Part shown: positions 1-8,911 of the stretch, one piece after another
Position numbering within the stretch: position 1 is the first letter of the stretch
How the letters are laid out: the number at the start of each line of letters is the position of its first letter
Assembly (NCBI RefSeq): GCF_002286735.1
Contig: NZ_NRTA01000004.1
Span: 62,001 to 126,000, forward strand
DNA from: Leptolyngbya sp. BC1307
GTDB lineage: Bacteria; Cyanobacteriota; Cyanobacteriia; Phormidesmidales; Phormidesmidaceae
Reading direction: 5' to 3'
DNA: 64,000 nucleotides
Position numbers and translations under genes: made by a program
The notes under the pieces: generated by a model
Told to the model about the DNA's origin: nothing
The model's input: only the letters and a program-made list of their open reading frames with translations
Databases searched by the model: none

Positions 1-615
1 ATCGAACAGCGCTTGGCGGAAGAGACGACTGAGCTAAATCAGGTCAATGCGGACGAGCTGATTTGGCAGTATGCGAAGTATAAGGCGATCGCTGTTTCTC
101 TCAACCCCGTGGCCATCATCGATATGCTCGGCGGCATCGGCTCTGACATTGTGATGATTCGCGCGCTTTCTCGGCTCTATGGCTTTCCCATGACCCGGTT
201 TGAAGCCAGTAAGCTCTGGCAGTCGATCATTCGCAGTTCGAGTACGCTGCTGCTGAGCGAATTTGGCACTAGCCTGCTGCTGGGATTTGGCAAGAGTGGC
301 GCGGCGATCTGGAGTGCCTTTGAAAGCTTTTCAGGGTTTACCGCTTATGCCGGAGCAATGACGGCCCAGGCTGGCGCAGCGGGCTATGGTACCTACGCAG
401 TCGGTCAAGCGGCCAAAGTATATCTGCAACAGGGCTGCACCTGGGGGCCGACCGGGGTAAATACCGTAATGCAAAACATTCTGGCCAGGGCCAAAGCTGA
501 CTCTACCCTGGAGCGCTTACAGACTGAAATTAAAGAAACCATTGGCAGCCCACAAAAGGGATCTGAAATGCAGACTAAGCCAGCAGCGGTGAACCCCTCC
601 TCTCCTGCACAATGA
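1..615 (+). CDS. C-terminal part of a DUF697-type GTP-binding membrane protein (5' truncated)
   Basis: The reading frame is open from base 1, so the gene begins left of the window; a TTG at 13 is only the first possible start inside it. About 204 residues are visible. They hold long hydrophobic helices separated by small-residue turns, with an NPVAIIDMLGGIGSDIVMI block followed by an RALSRLYGFPMT block. This is the pattern of the DUF697/YcjF-like domain that follows an Era-like GTPase domain in cyanobacterial proteins. The last 40 residues are polar and probably cytosolic. No G-box motifs are visible, as expected if the GTPase half lies upstream. The function of the family is poorly known. 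The domain call is good; the fused GTPase is inferred. Confidence 0.6.
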   Translation: MEQRLAEETTELNQVNADELIWQYAKYKAIAVSLNPVAIIDMLGGIGSDIVMIRALSRLYGFPMTRFEASKLWQSIIRSSSTLLLSEFGTSLLLGFGKSGAAIWSAFESFSGFTAYAGAMTAQAGAAGYGTYAVGQAAKVYLQQGCTWGPTGVNTVMQNILARAKADSTLERLQTEIKETIGSPQKGSEMQTKPAAVNPSSPAQ

Positions 616-823
616 GGATGCCCCTTGTCAAATTTGCATAAACGCGCTCATGCACCTCAGGAGTGGCTAGCTTGTGAGCAGTGTGGCCATCATCTGACGG
701 CCAAATCCCTATGAAGCAGCCTGCCGGAAGCTATACAAGCCAGGTTCTGCCAAAATTAGTGAAAATACTGTCACTTTCGATGGATTTTATAAAACTTTAA
801 ATCTGCAACAATTAAGTACGGCA

Positions 824-843
824 GTCACTATGAAAGTAGTGAC
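824..843. promoter_or_regulatory. 7-bp inverted repeat in the leader of the sigma factor gene
   Basis: GTCACTA at 824-830 and TAGTGAC at 837-843 form a perfect inverted repeat with a 6-nt centre, 66 nt before the sigma-factor ATG. A related half-site, GTCACTTT, lies about 60 nt further upstream. It could be an operator or a small hairpin in the 5' leader. The rest of 616-909 shows no gene. Confidence 0.35.
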
Positions 844-909
844 TTCAGCGGATATCTATATCGTTGGCAGCCGTTCTCGATTATTTGCTCACCCGTCTCA
901 AAATCTTTC

Positions 910-1872
910 ATGAAAAATACTTCCCAGTCCTCTAGCTTAGTTAGGAGCTACTTAAAAAATATTGGTCGCTTTCCCCTACTTACCCACGAACAAGAAATTA
1001 CCCTAGGTAAAAAAGTACAGAAGTACATGAAGCTTGAGGAGGCCAAATCAGATCTCGTTGAGTCGATGGGCGATACGCCATCTCCAGCGGTGTGGGCCGA
1101 AAGCACGGCTCTCTCTACAGAGGAACTGCAAAGAGCTGTGGAGGTTGGGCAGCGAGCGCGAGCTAAAATGGTCAGGTCTAACCTGCGTTTAGTTGTGTCT
1201 GTCGCTAAAAAGTATGCCGGACACAGCCTGGAGATGATGGATTTGATTCAGGAAGGCACGATTGGCCTGCACCGGGGAGTCGAAAAGTTTGACCCTGGTA
1301 AAGGATATCGGTTTTCAACCTACGCTTACTGGTGGATTCGCCAAGCGATCACCCGGTCAATCAGCAATAATAGCCGGGTCATTCGTCTACCGATTCACAT
1401 TGGCGATAAGCTCAGAAAAATGCGCAAGGCGCAGCGTCAGCTATCTCAGTCATTGGGGCGTCCGGCTACAGTTAAAGAAGTGGCGAGCGAAATGTCGCTA
1501 TCGGTTGAAAAGCTGAGAGAGCTGCAAGAGCAGGGAAGACGCCCGCTTTCGCTAGATATGAAAATCGGCAGCGAGCAAAACACTGAACTTGGGGCGCTGC
1601 TTGAAGACGAAGGCATTTTGCCGGAAGAATATGCCACTCGAAATCTGCTGAAAAACGATTTGAGTCAGCTTCTGTCGAAGACGCTCTCGGAGCAGCAAAG
1701 AGCTGTGATCAGAATGCGCTTTGGGCTTGATACCGGCAGCAAAATGACCCTCCATCAGGTTGGCGACTCGATGGGCATTAGCAGAGAGCGGGTGCGTCAG
1801 GTCGAGCGGTCTGCCTTGAGAAAGCTGCGTCAGCGAGGCGCTTCTCTGAAGGAGTATGCTGCGGTCGGCTAG
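910..1872 (+). CDS. Group 2 RNA polymerase sigma-70 factor (SigB/C/D/E class)
   Basis: This is a 320-residue RpoD-like sigma factor without the long region 1.1 of the primary sigma. Region 1.2 covers about residues 8-40 (VRSYLKNIGRFPLLTHEQE). Region 2 covers about 86-155, with the DLIQEGTIGLHRGVEKFD core and the YAYWWIRQAI -10-recognition helix. Region 3 covers about 165-240. Region 4 covers about 256-310, with the helix-turn-helix LHQVGDSMGISRERVRQVER for the -35 element. The length and the intact regions 2 and 4 fit cyanobacterial group 2 sigma factors, which redirect RNA polymerase during light, nutrient or stress changes. I cannot assign SigB, C, D or E. A perfect 12-bp hairpin follows the stop, so the gene is probably monocistronic. 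Confidence 0.9.
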   Translation: MKNTSQSSSLVRSYLKNIGRFPLLTHEQEITLGKKVQKYMKLEEAKSDLVESMGDTPSPAVWAESTALSTEELQRAVEVGQRARAKMVRSNLRLVVSVAKKYAGHSLEMMDLIQEGTIGLHRGVEKFDPGKGYRFSTYAYWWIRQAITRSISNNSRVIRLPIHIGDKLRKMRKAQRQLSQSLGRPATVKEVASEMSLSVEKLRELQEQGRRPLSLDMKIGSEQNTELGALLEDEGILPEEYATRNLLKNDLSQLLSKTLSEQQRAVIRMRFGLDTGSKMTLHQVGDSMGISRERVRQVERSALRKLRQRGASLKEYAAVG

Positions 1873-1910
1873 GTCTATCTGCGCTGTAATAGACTGAGAA
1901 TACATAATAT

Positions 1911-1948
1911 AAAAATCGCAAGGGTGCTGCGCGGCTCTTGCGATTTTT
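1911..1948 (+). terminator. Intrinsic terminator after the sigma factor gene
   Basis: AAAAATCGCAAG (1911-1922) pairs perfectly with CTTGCGATTTTT (1937-1948) around a 14-nt loop, and the descending arm ends in a T run. It starts 39 nt after the stop codon. The A-run/T-run symmetry would let it act in both directions. Confidence 0.85.
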
Positions 1949-2083
1949 GTATGCCCATTCAGCTGACGGTGCTGCCTGCATCAGCTAGCACGACTTGCCC
2001 TGCAAGAAAAGCGCCCTGCAAGAAAAGCTTAGAGCTGCGATTATAGAACTGATCCTCTAGCGAGCTGTTGCTGCTTATTGCTA

Positions 2084-3460
2084 ATGACGTTCTCTATACC
2101 CGATCAATACCGTAGCTTTTTGCCTCGGTTTTATAAGTTGGCTGCGGTGGCTGTGCTGTCTAATATGATGGTGCCGCTGGCAGGTCTGTGCGATGCGGCA
2201 TTTTTAGGTCATTTAGATAATATTAACTATTTGGCTGGCGTCATCTTGGGAGGGCTGCTGTTTGACTATATCTACCGAATTCTGAAGTTTTTGCGCAATA
2301 GTACCAACACGCTTACGGCTAATGCGGTCGGGCAGGATGACGAGACAGCAGTACTGGTAGCTGGACTGCGCTGCGGCCTGATCGCGCTGGCGATCGCAGG
2401 AGTGATTTTGCTGCTGCAATATCCGATTCATCAGTTTGGCTTTGCTGTGCTTTCTGGGTCAGGCGATGTCAAAGGCGCGGGGCTGGAGTATTTTAACGCT
2501 CGAATCTGGGGAGCGCCCGCTGTACTGCTTAACTTTGTGCTGATCGGTTGGTTTCTGGGCCGGGAGATGAATGGGATTGTTCTGCTGATGTCTCTGATTG
2601 GCAATGGTACCAATGTGCTGTTTGACTATCTGATGATCTGGCAGTGGGGTTGGGAGAGTACAGGGGCCGGGGTGGCCACAGCGCTGAGTCAGTATCTGGC
2701 TTTGCTGGTGGGGCTAGTTGCGGTGGCGCTCGGTATGCAATGGCAGTTGCTCAGGCCAGCTTGGGCGCAGGTGATGGACCGGCAGGGGCTGATGTCGGCA
2801 GTGGTACTCAAAGGCAATATTTTGGTGCGGTTTTTGGCGCTGATCTCGGCCTACGCCATTTTTACAAACCTGAGTGCGTCTTTTGGCGTGGGCACGCTAG
2901 CAGAAAACGGACTGCTGCTACAGATTGCGCTGCTGAGCCAGTTTACGGTGCAGGGCGTGGGGATGACGGCCCAAACGCTGATTGGCAACTTTAAGGGAAA
3001 AGGGCAAACGGCACAAATGCTGCCGGTGTTAGGGGTGGCACTGGTGACGGGGCTGGCGATCGCCCTAACGTTTGCCCTGAGTGCAGTCTTCTTCCCGGAG
3101 GCGATTTTTAAGCTACTGACAAGCCATACTGAAGTTTCTCAAGCTATGCAGCAGTCAGTTGGCTGGCTAGTACCGCTGCTGAGCTTGACGGCTGCTGCCT
3201 TCATGCTGGAGAGCTACTTTACCGGCATCAAAGATGGGGCCACCCTGCGAAATGGGGCGATATTGGGGTTTGCCGTCGGTTTTATGCCACTGACGCTGCT
3301 CGCCATGACCCGGCAGAGCGAATACCTGCTGTGGAGCGCGCTGACCGCCTACATGGGCGTGCTGCTGGCATTCCTGACTTACCGGCTGGTTAAAACTCAT
3401 CAGCTGTTAGTTGCTGATGGTGATGCAGTGAGCGCAGACCCGGCGCAGACAGCCGTTTAA
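2084..3460 (+). CDS. MATE-family efflux transporter (DinF-like)
   Basis: About 458 residues with roughly 12 hydrophobic segments. The N-terminal PLAGLCDAAFLGHL element and the paired six-helix architecture are typical of MATE (multidrug and toxic compound extrusion) proteins of the DinF branch, which use H+ or Na+ gradients to export organic cations across the plasma membrane. An in-frame TTG at 2078 is possible, but the ATG at 2084 is preferred. The length matches the family, and a hydrophilic tail of about 20 residues closes the protein. It converges with the metallo-hydrolase gene, leaving a 28-nt spacer. The substrate cannot be read from sequence. Confidence 0.88.
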   Translation: MTFSIPDQYRSFLPRFYKLAAVAVLSNMMVPLAGLCDAAFLGHLDNINYLAGVILGGLLFDYIYRILKFLRNSTNTLTANAVGQDDETAVLVAGLRCGLIALAIAGVILLLQYPIHQFGFAVLSGSGDVKGAGLEYFNARIWGAPAVLLNFVLIGWFLGREMNGIVLLMSLIGNGTNVLFDYLMIWQWGWESTGAGVATALSQYLALLVGLVAVALGMQWQLLRPAWAQVMDRQGLMSAVVLKGNILVRFLALISAYAIFTNLSASFGVGTLAENGLLLQIALLSQFTVQGVGMTAQTLIGNFKGKGQTAQMLPVLGVALVTGLAIALTFALSAVFFPEAIFKLLTSHTEVSQAMQQSVGWLVPLLSLTAAAFMLESYFTGIKDGATLRNGAILGFAVGFMPLTLLAMTRQSEYLLWSALTAYMGVLLAFLTYRLVKTHQLLVADGDAVSADPAQTAV

Positions 3461-3488
3461 GTAGGCCGTTTAGATGGGCCGCAGACAG

Positions 3489-4403
3489 CTAGACAGGTCT
3501 TCCCTGATATCTTTGATGAAGCACCATGCCTTCGTGGGCGATTTTGGCAGTGGGGAAGCGATCGCTCACTGCTGTCTGTAAGAGATCCAGCGTGGCGTCG
3601 TCCTGCACCGGGCTATGGTGGAGCAGAATCAGCTCTTTGACATGGGCTTTTTGGGCAATCTCAATCCCGGTTTCCCAGGGCTGTGTGGCTGTTTTGGTGG
3701 CGTCGGTTTCGTACAAGTAGGTGAGATCGCAATAGGTGCCGTCGTAAATGAGCAGGTCTGCCTGGTCGGCAAATTTGAGCAGCTCCAGGTCGATCTGCTC
3801 GGTGGGGGTGTCGGTGGCGTATACCAGGCTGTGGCCTTGCCAGGTGAGCCGATAGCCGAGCGCTTCTGTGCGGTGGTTGATCTTTAAGGTGTCTACCTGG
3901 ATATCGCCAATGTGAAAGCTGTCGCGATCGCTTAGCGTGTGAAAGGAGAGGTCGGCTCGCATGTGCTGCAGCGGCACGGTGAAGTGAGGCTGTAGCATCT
4001 GGTCGGTGAGACAGTGCTTGATTGATGCGCCATTGGGAGCGGTGCCACCATAGATAGAGAAGTGGTTTTGGGGGATGAAGGCGGGCTGAAAGAAGGGAAA
4101 GCCCTGAATGCGATCCCACTGGGTATGGGTGAAAAAAAGATGCGCGTTGCAAGGCGTATGCTGCAGGTGATGGCCCAGCCCGACCAGGCCAGTGCCGCCA
4201 TCAAAGATAATTCGCTGGTGGCCAATCAGGACTTCTACGCAGACGGTGTTGCCACCATAGCGCTGGTTGGCGGCAGTCGGCGTCGGCACGCTACCCCGCA
4301 CGCCCCAAAACTTCACTGACAGGCTATCTGCCGAGGTGTCTGGCGAGGGTTGCATGGCTGTCTGCGAAGCGCGATCGCGCGGGGGAAAAGCTGTGTGAAC
4401 CAT
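3489..4403 (-). CDS. Metallo-beta-lactamase-fold protein with a degenerate metal site
   Basis: 304 residues. After about 28 poorly conserved residues it enters an RNase Z/PhnP-like beta-lactamase fold: VKFWGVRGSVPTP, then YGGNTVCVEV, then FDGGTG. The HxHxDH metal motif appears as THTQWDRIQG (residues 92-101): His93 and Asp97 remain, but the second His is Gln95 and the last His is Arg98. Later motifs (YATDT, YDGTY and LLHHSP) are kept. The fold normally binds two zinc ions for phosphoester or RNA hydrolysis; this copy may bind one metal or act as a sensor. Met17 is an alternative start that removes the weak N-terminus. Confidence 0.8.
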   Translation of the reverse strand: MVHTAFPPRDRASQTAMQPSPDTSADSLSVKFWGVRGSVPTPTAANQRYGGNTVCVEVLIGHQRIIFDGGTGLVGLGHHLQHTPCNAHLFFTHTQWDRIQGFPFFQPAFIPQNHFSIYGGTAPNGASIKHCLTDQMLQPHFTVPLQHMRADLSFHTLSDRDSFHIGDIQVDTLKINHRTEALGYRLTWQGHSLVYATDTPTEQIDLELLKFADQADLLIYDGTYCDLTYLYETDATKTATQPWETGIEIAQKAHVKELILLHHSPVQDDATLDLLQTAVSDRFPTAKIAHEGMVLHQRYQGRPV

Positions 4404-4703
4404 GATGGGCTGCTGGGTGTAGTAATCAGTGAGCCCAGGCTGGACAAAGAAGATCTCAGTGCTTCTATCGATTTTTGGCTTTGGTCTGTACTAGCTTTAT
4501 CTTTTAGCGTGCTCTCTGACCGTATTTTTTGGGTCGCTACCGAGAAGGATGGCGATCGCCCACAGATGAAGAAAAAGCGGCCTGGGTGTGATCGCGATAG
4601 TCATCTACTTCTAAGAGCAGCAGCGCTAGCGAAGAGATAATGAGCACCAGCAGGCTGAGCCTTCTCTGCGAGCATGCAGCCGTCGCTTGCTATGTATGCA
4701 AAA

Positions 4704-4730
4704 GCCCGCTTGGCGTGATCTCCAGCGGGC
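4704..4730. terminator. Hairpin in the 4404-4790 intergenic region
   Basis: GCCCGCT (4704-4710) pairs perfectly with AGCGGGC (4724-4730), flanked by AAA on the left and CTTTCT on the right, so it could terminate in either direction. It lies downstream of the leftward ppa gene. The remaining 4404-4703 stretch has no convincing gene. Confidence 0.6.
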
Positions 4731-4790
4731 CTTTCTAGGACTCTAGTCTTTTTAGGACTCTATAAGGGTTGAACGGCAGATGCTAGTGAG

Positions 4791-5300
4791 CTACTGGGTC
4801 GCTTTGATACATTCGTCGATGAGGGGTTGAACCTGATCGATGTTCTTCCAGCCGAGAATTTCGGTTTCTTTCTTTTCTAGATTTTTGTAGGTTTTAAAGA
4901 ATTCAGCGATTTCGGCCAGACGATGCTCATCAATGTCGTCTAGAGATTTGACATTGACATAGCGGGGGTCGTCAGCGGGGACACAGAGAATTTTTTCGTC
5001 GCGATCGCCGCCGTCGATCATCTCCATCATGCCAATCGGCCGAGCCGGGATAACGCAGCCCGGAAAAGTTGGCTGATCCATAATCACCATGCCATCGAGC
5101 GGATCGCCGTCGTCAGCTAGCGTGTTTGGAATGAAGCCATAGTCGTAGGGGTATTGCACTGAGGAGTATAAAACGCGGTCTAGGGCAAAGGCATTGAGGT
5201 CTTTGTCAAATTCGTACTTGTTTTTACTGCCAGCTGGAATTTCAATGAGTACGTTGACAATGCCGGGCTTGGGCTGAGCGGGAATGCGGGATAGGTCCAC
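4791..5300 (-). CDS. ppa: Soluble inorganic pyrophosphatase (family I)
   Basis: Hydrolyses pyrophosphate to two phosphates, pulling biosynthetic reactions forward. The open frame extends to 5390, but the GTG at 5300 is chosen: it gives the usual 169-residue cyanobacterial protein beginning (M)[12 protein letters not shown] and has CAGGAGA just upstream. The first 30 residues of the longer frame are Cys-rich and unlike the family. Visible motifs are KYEFDKD near residue 28, [20 protein letters not shown] (residues 50-69) with the metal-binding signature DGDPLD at 64-69, and a DDPRY segment plus the KxxK-like KNLEKKE further on. All expected active-site acidic residues appear present. Confidence 0.95.
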   Translation of the reverse strand: MDLSRIPAQPKPGIVNVLIEIPAGSKNKYEFDKDLNAFALDRVLYSSVQYPYDYGFIPNTLADDGDPLDGMVIMDQPTFPGCVIPARPIGMMEMIDGGDRDEKILCVPADDPRYVNVKSLDDIDEHRLAEIAEFFKTYKNLEKKETEILGWKNIDQVQPLIDECIKATQ

Positions 5301-5508
5301 AAGTTTCTCCTGTAGGTTGCAGATGGAGGGGTAGCAAATGGCTGAGCATGACAAAAAGTCAGCCCGAGTGCTGCGTCCTCCGACTAGCATTCTACGGGAG
5401 AGTGGGGTTCAGTTTATATTCGTTTTCTCAGGCTATAGAAGAGTTTTTGCCTGCGTGAGGAAGCGGTGAACCGATCGTTTAAACCAATTAGCCCGGTTTT
5501 TATTTATT

Positions 5509-5694
5509 CTACTTCTGCGCTCTCATAAATAGTGGGGATGGCTGCTGTGGAACAGGATCCGCCTCGGCTGTATTGAAGCTCGATATGGCATACAGAGGCA
5601 GCGTGAGTGTCATCACTGCAATGACGATGCCGACGATATTAGCAATATGACCGGGAGGTTGTTCAGGTTGGTGTTCGGGACTCGCAGATTCCAT
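5509..5694 (-). CDS. Small single-span membrane protein, unknown
   Basis: 61 residues: a polar Pro/Glu-rich N-terminus of about 15 residues, one hydrophobic span (about residues 17-41, HIANIVGIVIAVMTLTLPLY) and a polar tail. No clear Shine-Dalgarno precedes the ATG. It lies between ppa and an unknown DNA-binding-like gene, all leftward. Composition and the single transmembrane helix suggest a real small membrane protein, but I do not recognise a family. Confidence 0.5.
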   Translation of the reverse strand: MESASPEHQPEQPPGHIANIVGIVIAVMTLTLPLYAISSFNTAEADPVPQQPSPLFMRAQK

Positions 5695-5978
5695 ACGGAG
5701 AAAAGAGGCAGACGCTTGTGTAAAGTACAGTTGAAGCAGAGTAGGCTAAAGGACAATCAATATTAAGTATAAGCTGATACGCTTAATAGCCATACAGCAT
5801 TAATCCTTAAGCCTGTAAGTTAATAGTATCCAAGAGCCAAACATTCGGCACACAGAACCTCACATTTGTGATAATGCCGTTACTTTTATCCGTATTTACC
5901 GCAATTGAATATGAAATAGACTACTGCTTACTGAGGCGGTGGCTGGCTAGGCGAATTTTTGGATTGTGAGAGTCTGTC

Positions 5979-6356
5979 TCAAGTCTGCTGCTGCTCTAAC
6001 AGCGATCTAATCGCCTGAAGTTCGGTTAAGACTGCTTGCAGCAGCCGGTTGGTTTCATTCTCAGCAGGCTGAGCGACTTCGATGGTAACTTGCCTGATGC
6101 CCAGCATGTCTTGAGCAAAGCGAGCGACTTCGTTGGGGTGAAACATCAGCGGGGCGTCTTTATCGCTGCGAATTTCGGGGTTAAGACATTTGGGATTAAA
6201 AGGTGGGTTGAGGATAGCGGGGTCAGTGTTGGCATAGCGATAGACAGAGGCGCGGGAGCGGCTGAGGATCTTTTGTACCGCTTCAATCGGAATGAGCTGG
6301 TCTGGCGAGTCGATAGTGATGTTTTGAGCGGAAACGGTAACAGCTGATTCTGACAT
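5979..6356 (-). CDS. Conserved-looking protein with a possible helix-turn-helix, unknown
   Basis: 125 residues. Residues 19-42 (QLIPIEAVQKILSRSRASVY) resemble an excisionase/MerR-like helix-turn-helix, followed by a Pro-rich stretch and an FHPNEVARFAQDMLG segment. The C-terminal 30 residues (LLQAVLTELQAIRSLLEQQQ) look like a short amphipathic or coiled-coil helix. It may bind DNA or help a resolvase-like protein. This is inferred from the pattern only; no family name is claimed. Confidence 0.6.
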   Translation of the reverse strand: MSESAVTVSAQNITIDSPDQLIPIEAVQKILSRSRASVYRYANTDPAILNPPFNPKCLNPEIRSDKDAPLMFHPNEVARFAQDMLGIRQVTIEVAQPAENETNRLLQAVLTELQAIRSLLEQQQT

Positions 6357-6426
6357 TTGGATAGCTATAGTACTGTATCAACATAAGACTATGCTAACTC
6401 GTTTTGGGTCTCAATGCTATATGAGT

Positions 6427-6720
6427 GAGTCTTGCTGAGCGGTGAGTTTTGGTCAAAATGCTGACGATAATTTTGAATAGCTAAGCGATCGCAGTAGCTG
6501 TTGAGCGGCTATGGGTTTTGAGTTGTCTAATCAGACGCTGCGCTTTCGGGGAAGCATGTCTTCAATTGAGAATTTTGAGTCTCTATATGAGTCTTTTTAT
6601 GATATTCATGAGTCTCTAATTGGACAGGCTGGTAGTTGTATGATCCTCTCGTCTCGAATTAATACCAATCAGTATATTTTTGAGACTCAAAATGAGTATC
6701 TTGAGTCTTTTTGTGAGACT
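6427..6720. repeat. Cluster of GAGTCT / AGACTC motifs in an AT-rich intergenic region
   Basis: GAGTCT occurs at 6427-6432, 6577-6582, 6589-6594, 6610-6615 and 6703-6708, and the inverted form at 6683-6688 and 6714-6720. The last pair forms AGTCT-N7-AGACT (6704-6720). The region 6357-6824 otherwise has no convincing gene; a 92-residue open frame at 6511-6789 consists largely of this repeated sequence and is not accepted. Related hairpins occur at 7900-7916 and 16371-16402. Confidence 0.55.
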
Positions 6721-6793
6721 AAAAGATGCGTTCGCAAACTGCGCTTCAGCCTTTTCCCCTGCTGGTGCGGCCTATCGAACTCGTGTTGATTGA

Positions 6794-6829
6794 ATCGAAA
6801 GTGTAATCCTTGTTTGAGCCACACTTAAG
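6794..6829. repeat. Dispersed 36-nt repeat, copy A
   Basis: Begins ATCGAAAGTGTAA, then a variable centre, then TTTGAGCCAC and a CTTAAG-like end. A second copy lies at 16672-16708 with one indel and several substitutions. Both sit at the 3' ends of leftward genes; this one overlaps the last codon of the DUF1838 pseudogene. Confidence 0.55.
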
Positions 6830-7768
6830 GTTGCAGGCTTTCTAAAAAATTCGTCCAGGTTGTCTGATTCGGTCGGTCGTCGCCTAGCGGCGGTGGGTCT
6901 TGATAGAGCGCGTAGTTTTCTGCGATTTGGCTTTTGAGTGGCTCCGGTAGCTGCTGCCAATCTGACAAGCGGGTGCTCGCTGCATGAAACACTAACTCAC
7001 CTGGGCGATCGCCCATTTCCATCCAAGGTAGCCAGGGAGAAATTCGACTCCAGCTCACCGCAACCTCTTCTGAATCTCGATCTAGCAGAGTAATCAGCTC
7101 AGCGCGGTTAGCCACAAAGTTAAACATCTCCATTGCATGGTACTGACCGCCTACATACGACTGATATTCGCCGCCGAGCGGATTGGGATAAAACAACGGA
7201 ATTGTCGTTGTTAGAAAAACGGTATTCGTATTGCCAAACGTTTGGAAGTCCAAGTTTGCTCCGGTCGTATCTGCCCACATAGGCGACGTATTGACCGGAT
7301 CGTTCGCGACTGTAAGGACAGTGTTCGTTTGGTCTGTCCAAGGGTTGTTCCAAGTTTCTAAGATCTCATTCGTCTCTGGATCGAGATAAATCATCACCTC
7401 TCGACTGACCTAGCGAAACCCCGGCGAACCTGTCTCGGAAGTCAACGTCGTGTAGGCTCTTGAACTCATTCCCTGCACGTTAAAAACATGCTGGTCGGCT
7501 TCTCCACGGCGATGACTAAAGACCTCTCCCTGCCAAACGTAATAAATCGTTTTACCATCTTCCACTGAGCAAAGCAGCTTCCGAAAAGCCTGTAGCGCTT
7601 CGGCAGGAATATCCAGGTTGAGCGTCTGTGCCACATTCGGTGGGGACACGGAAGACGGAGCCTGCTTTGCTTGAGAAGGGTATGGAGAGATGCGATCGCT
7701 CCTTCGATAGCGAATGCAGTGAGTGCTAACACAGCAGAAATACTCAGTCCTAAAGAATTGACTTGCAA
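6825..7768 (-). pseudogene. DUF1838-family protein gene, broken by a frameshift and an amber codon
   Basis: The main body is one DUF1838-like reading frame interrupted by an in-frame TAG at 7410-7412. Upstream of it is an N-terminal part (FRKLLCSVEDGKTIYYVWQG, then HVFNVQGMSSR). Downstream the same frame resumes with VSREVMIYLDPETNEILETW and continues for about 190 residues to 6825. The likely ancestral codon was CAG. Further upstream a hydrophobic, signal-peptide-like start (MQVNSLGLSISAVLALTAFA, from 7768) is in a different frame, so a second lesion lies around 7665-7685. DUF1838 proteins are exported proteins of unknown function. The GTG at 7397 could still start the C-terminal part, but without the N-terminal third it is unlikely to be functional. 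Confidence 0.75.
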
Positions 7769-7856
7769 CTCCTTCCCACTCCTTTCGAGCCGACTCTCGT
7801 ATCTTACAGAAATCGGCGTCGAGGCAGAAAAAACGTAACGCTGTTTGTCTCTTTTT

Positions 7857-7917
7857 AAGACTTTCTTTTATTCAACTTGGACTTAAAATAATACTATTGA
7901 GTCTTAAATAAAGACTT
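7857..7917. repeat. AGTCTT/AAGACT inverted repeats
   Basis: AGTCTT (7900-7905) and AAGACT (7911-7916) form a 6-bp inverted repeat with a 5-nt loop. AAGACT also occurs at 7857-7862 and GGACTT at 7879-7884. The sequence family is the same as at 6427-6720, so the motif flanks the DUF1838 pseudogene on both sides. The rest of 7769-8155 shows nothing recognisable. Confidence 0.45.
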
Positions 7918-8155
7918 GCTTTGCCTGTGGATAGCCACTGTCAAATGGACGACGTTTGCTGGGTTGCTCAATCAAAGGCTACGTGGCAACCGAAGTCTAG
8001 GTTTGCTGGTATGCTCAGCTATGAAAGCAAAAAGCCGACAGTCGCTCTGCGAAAGGGAGTAAAATTTTAGTCCAATAATAGTCCTGTAATAAAGCCAGAT
8101 CCTCAAAACCCTTTTTCTGAGAGGAATGCAGACGTATGGTTATTTGCGTAACCCG

Positions 8156-8790
8156 CAACTAGTCAAAGCCGATTTTAGAAGCAAAAACTATCGTCACCGC
8201 TGCGTTTTTTTATCCGCTAGGACGGGTTCGGCTGTACCGGGCGATCGCTCCCATTATCGGTGCTGTCACTGCCGGGTGCGGCGCTGCCATATGGTGGCCG
8301 TGGACTTTCTCATCCACCTCAATGACGCCGCTCTCAGCCGTGACTATCGGACTCGGCTCCGTACTGGCTTCTTTAATCGCCGGATGGGCGGGTGTACTGG
8401 CCGCTCAGAACATGGTGCAGTGGTATGAGTGCTGGGGATTTGAACACACCCGTGCAGAAGGCTGGCTGGCCGGGGCAGTCCCTGAAACAGTGGAATCTAG
8501 GGCGATTTCGCCTGAAGTAGAACGTCCGCTGAAACCTGCGCTGATTGCGATCGCGCCGGGTTGGATAGGCGTTGCTTTACTTGCCTTCGTAGGTTCACCG
8601 GGTGGTTATTTGCCTTTACGGTGGCTGGTCTGTAGGACGAACGGACGTGAGCGCTGCGTTTACCTGTCTGCCATCTCCTCGCCTTTATACGTCGGTGAGC
8701 GCAGGCTTTAAGGTAACGCTGCCGATTATCTTGGTGATCGTGCTGGCATTTCTCTTTTTGAAAAAACTCTTCAACCGGGACAGACATTGA
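8156..8790 (+). pseudogene. Probable disrupted membrane-protein gene, unknown family
   Basis: A frame without ATG/GTG/TTG runs from about 8159 (KPILEAKTIVTAAFFYPLGR) through the first ATG at 8322 to a stop at 8711. It encodes hydrophobic segments such as AVTIGLGSVLASLIAGWAGV. An overlapping frame (8602-8790) supplies a plausible final membrane anchor (VTLPIILVIVLAFLFLKKLF). The lack of a good start and the jump of hydrophobic coding sequence between frames suggest one ancestral gene with at least one frameshift. I do not recognise the family. If intact, the protein would be 8322-8711 (129 residues). Confidence 0.35.
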
Positions 8791-8911
8791 TAAAGCATGC
8801 GTGTTTAGCGTTAATACCCCTGAATGAAAGTCTCAGGCAGATCCCTAGGTAGTCTCTGGCTCCGCTTTCTATCTTTTTTCATCAGGCCCCAATTAGCCAG
8901 ATGTATGACAC

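Noticed and set aside
4350..4640. Open frame of 96 codons on the plus strand
   Set aside because: It overlaps the start of the leftward metallo-hydrolase gene and has no family-like pattern.
6511..6789. Open frame of 92 codons
   Set aside because: It consists largely of GAGTCT repeats, Cys/Ser/Phe-rich nonsense and has no ribosome binding site; better explained as repeat DNA.
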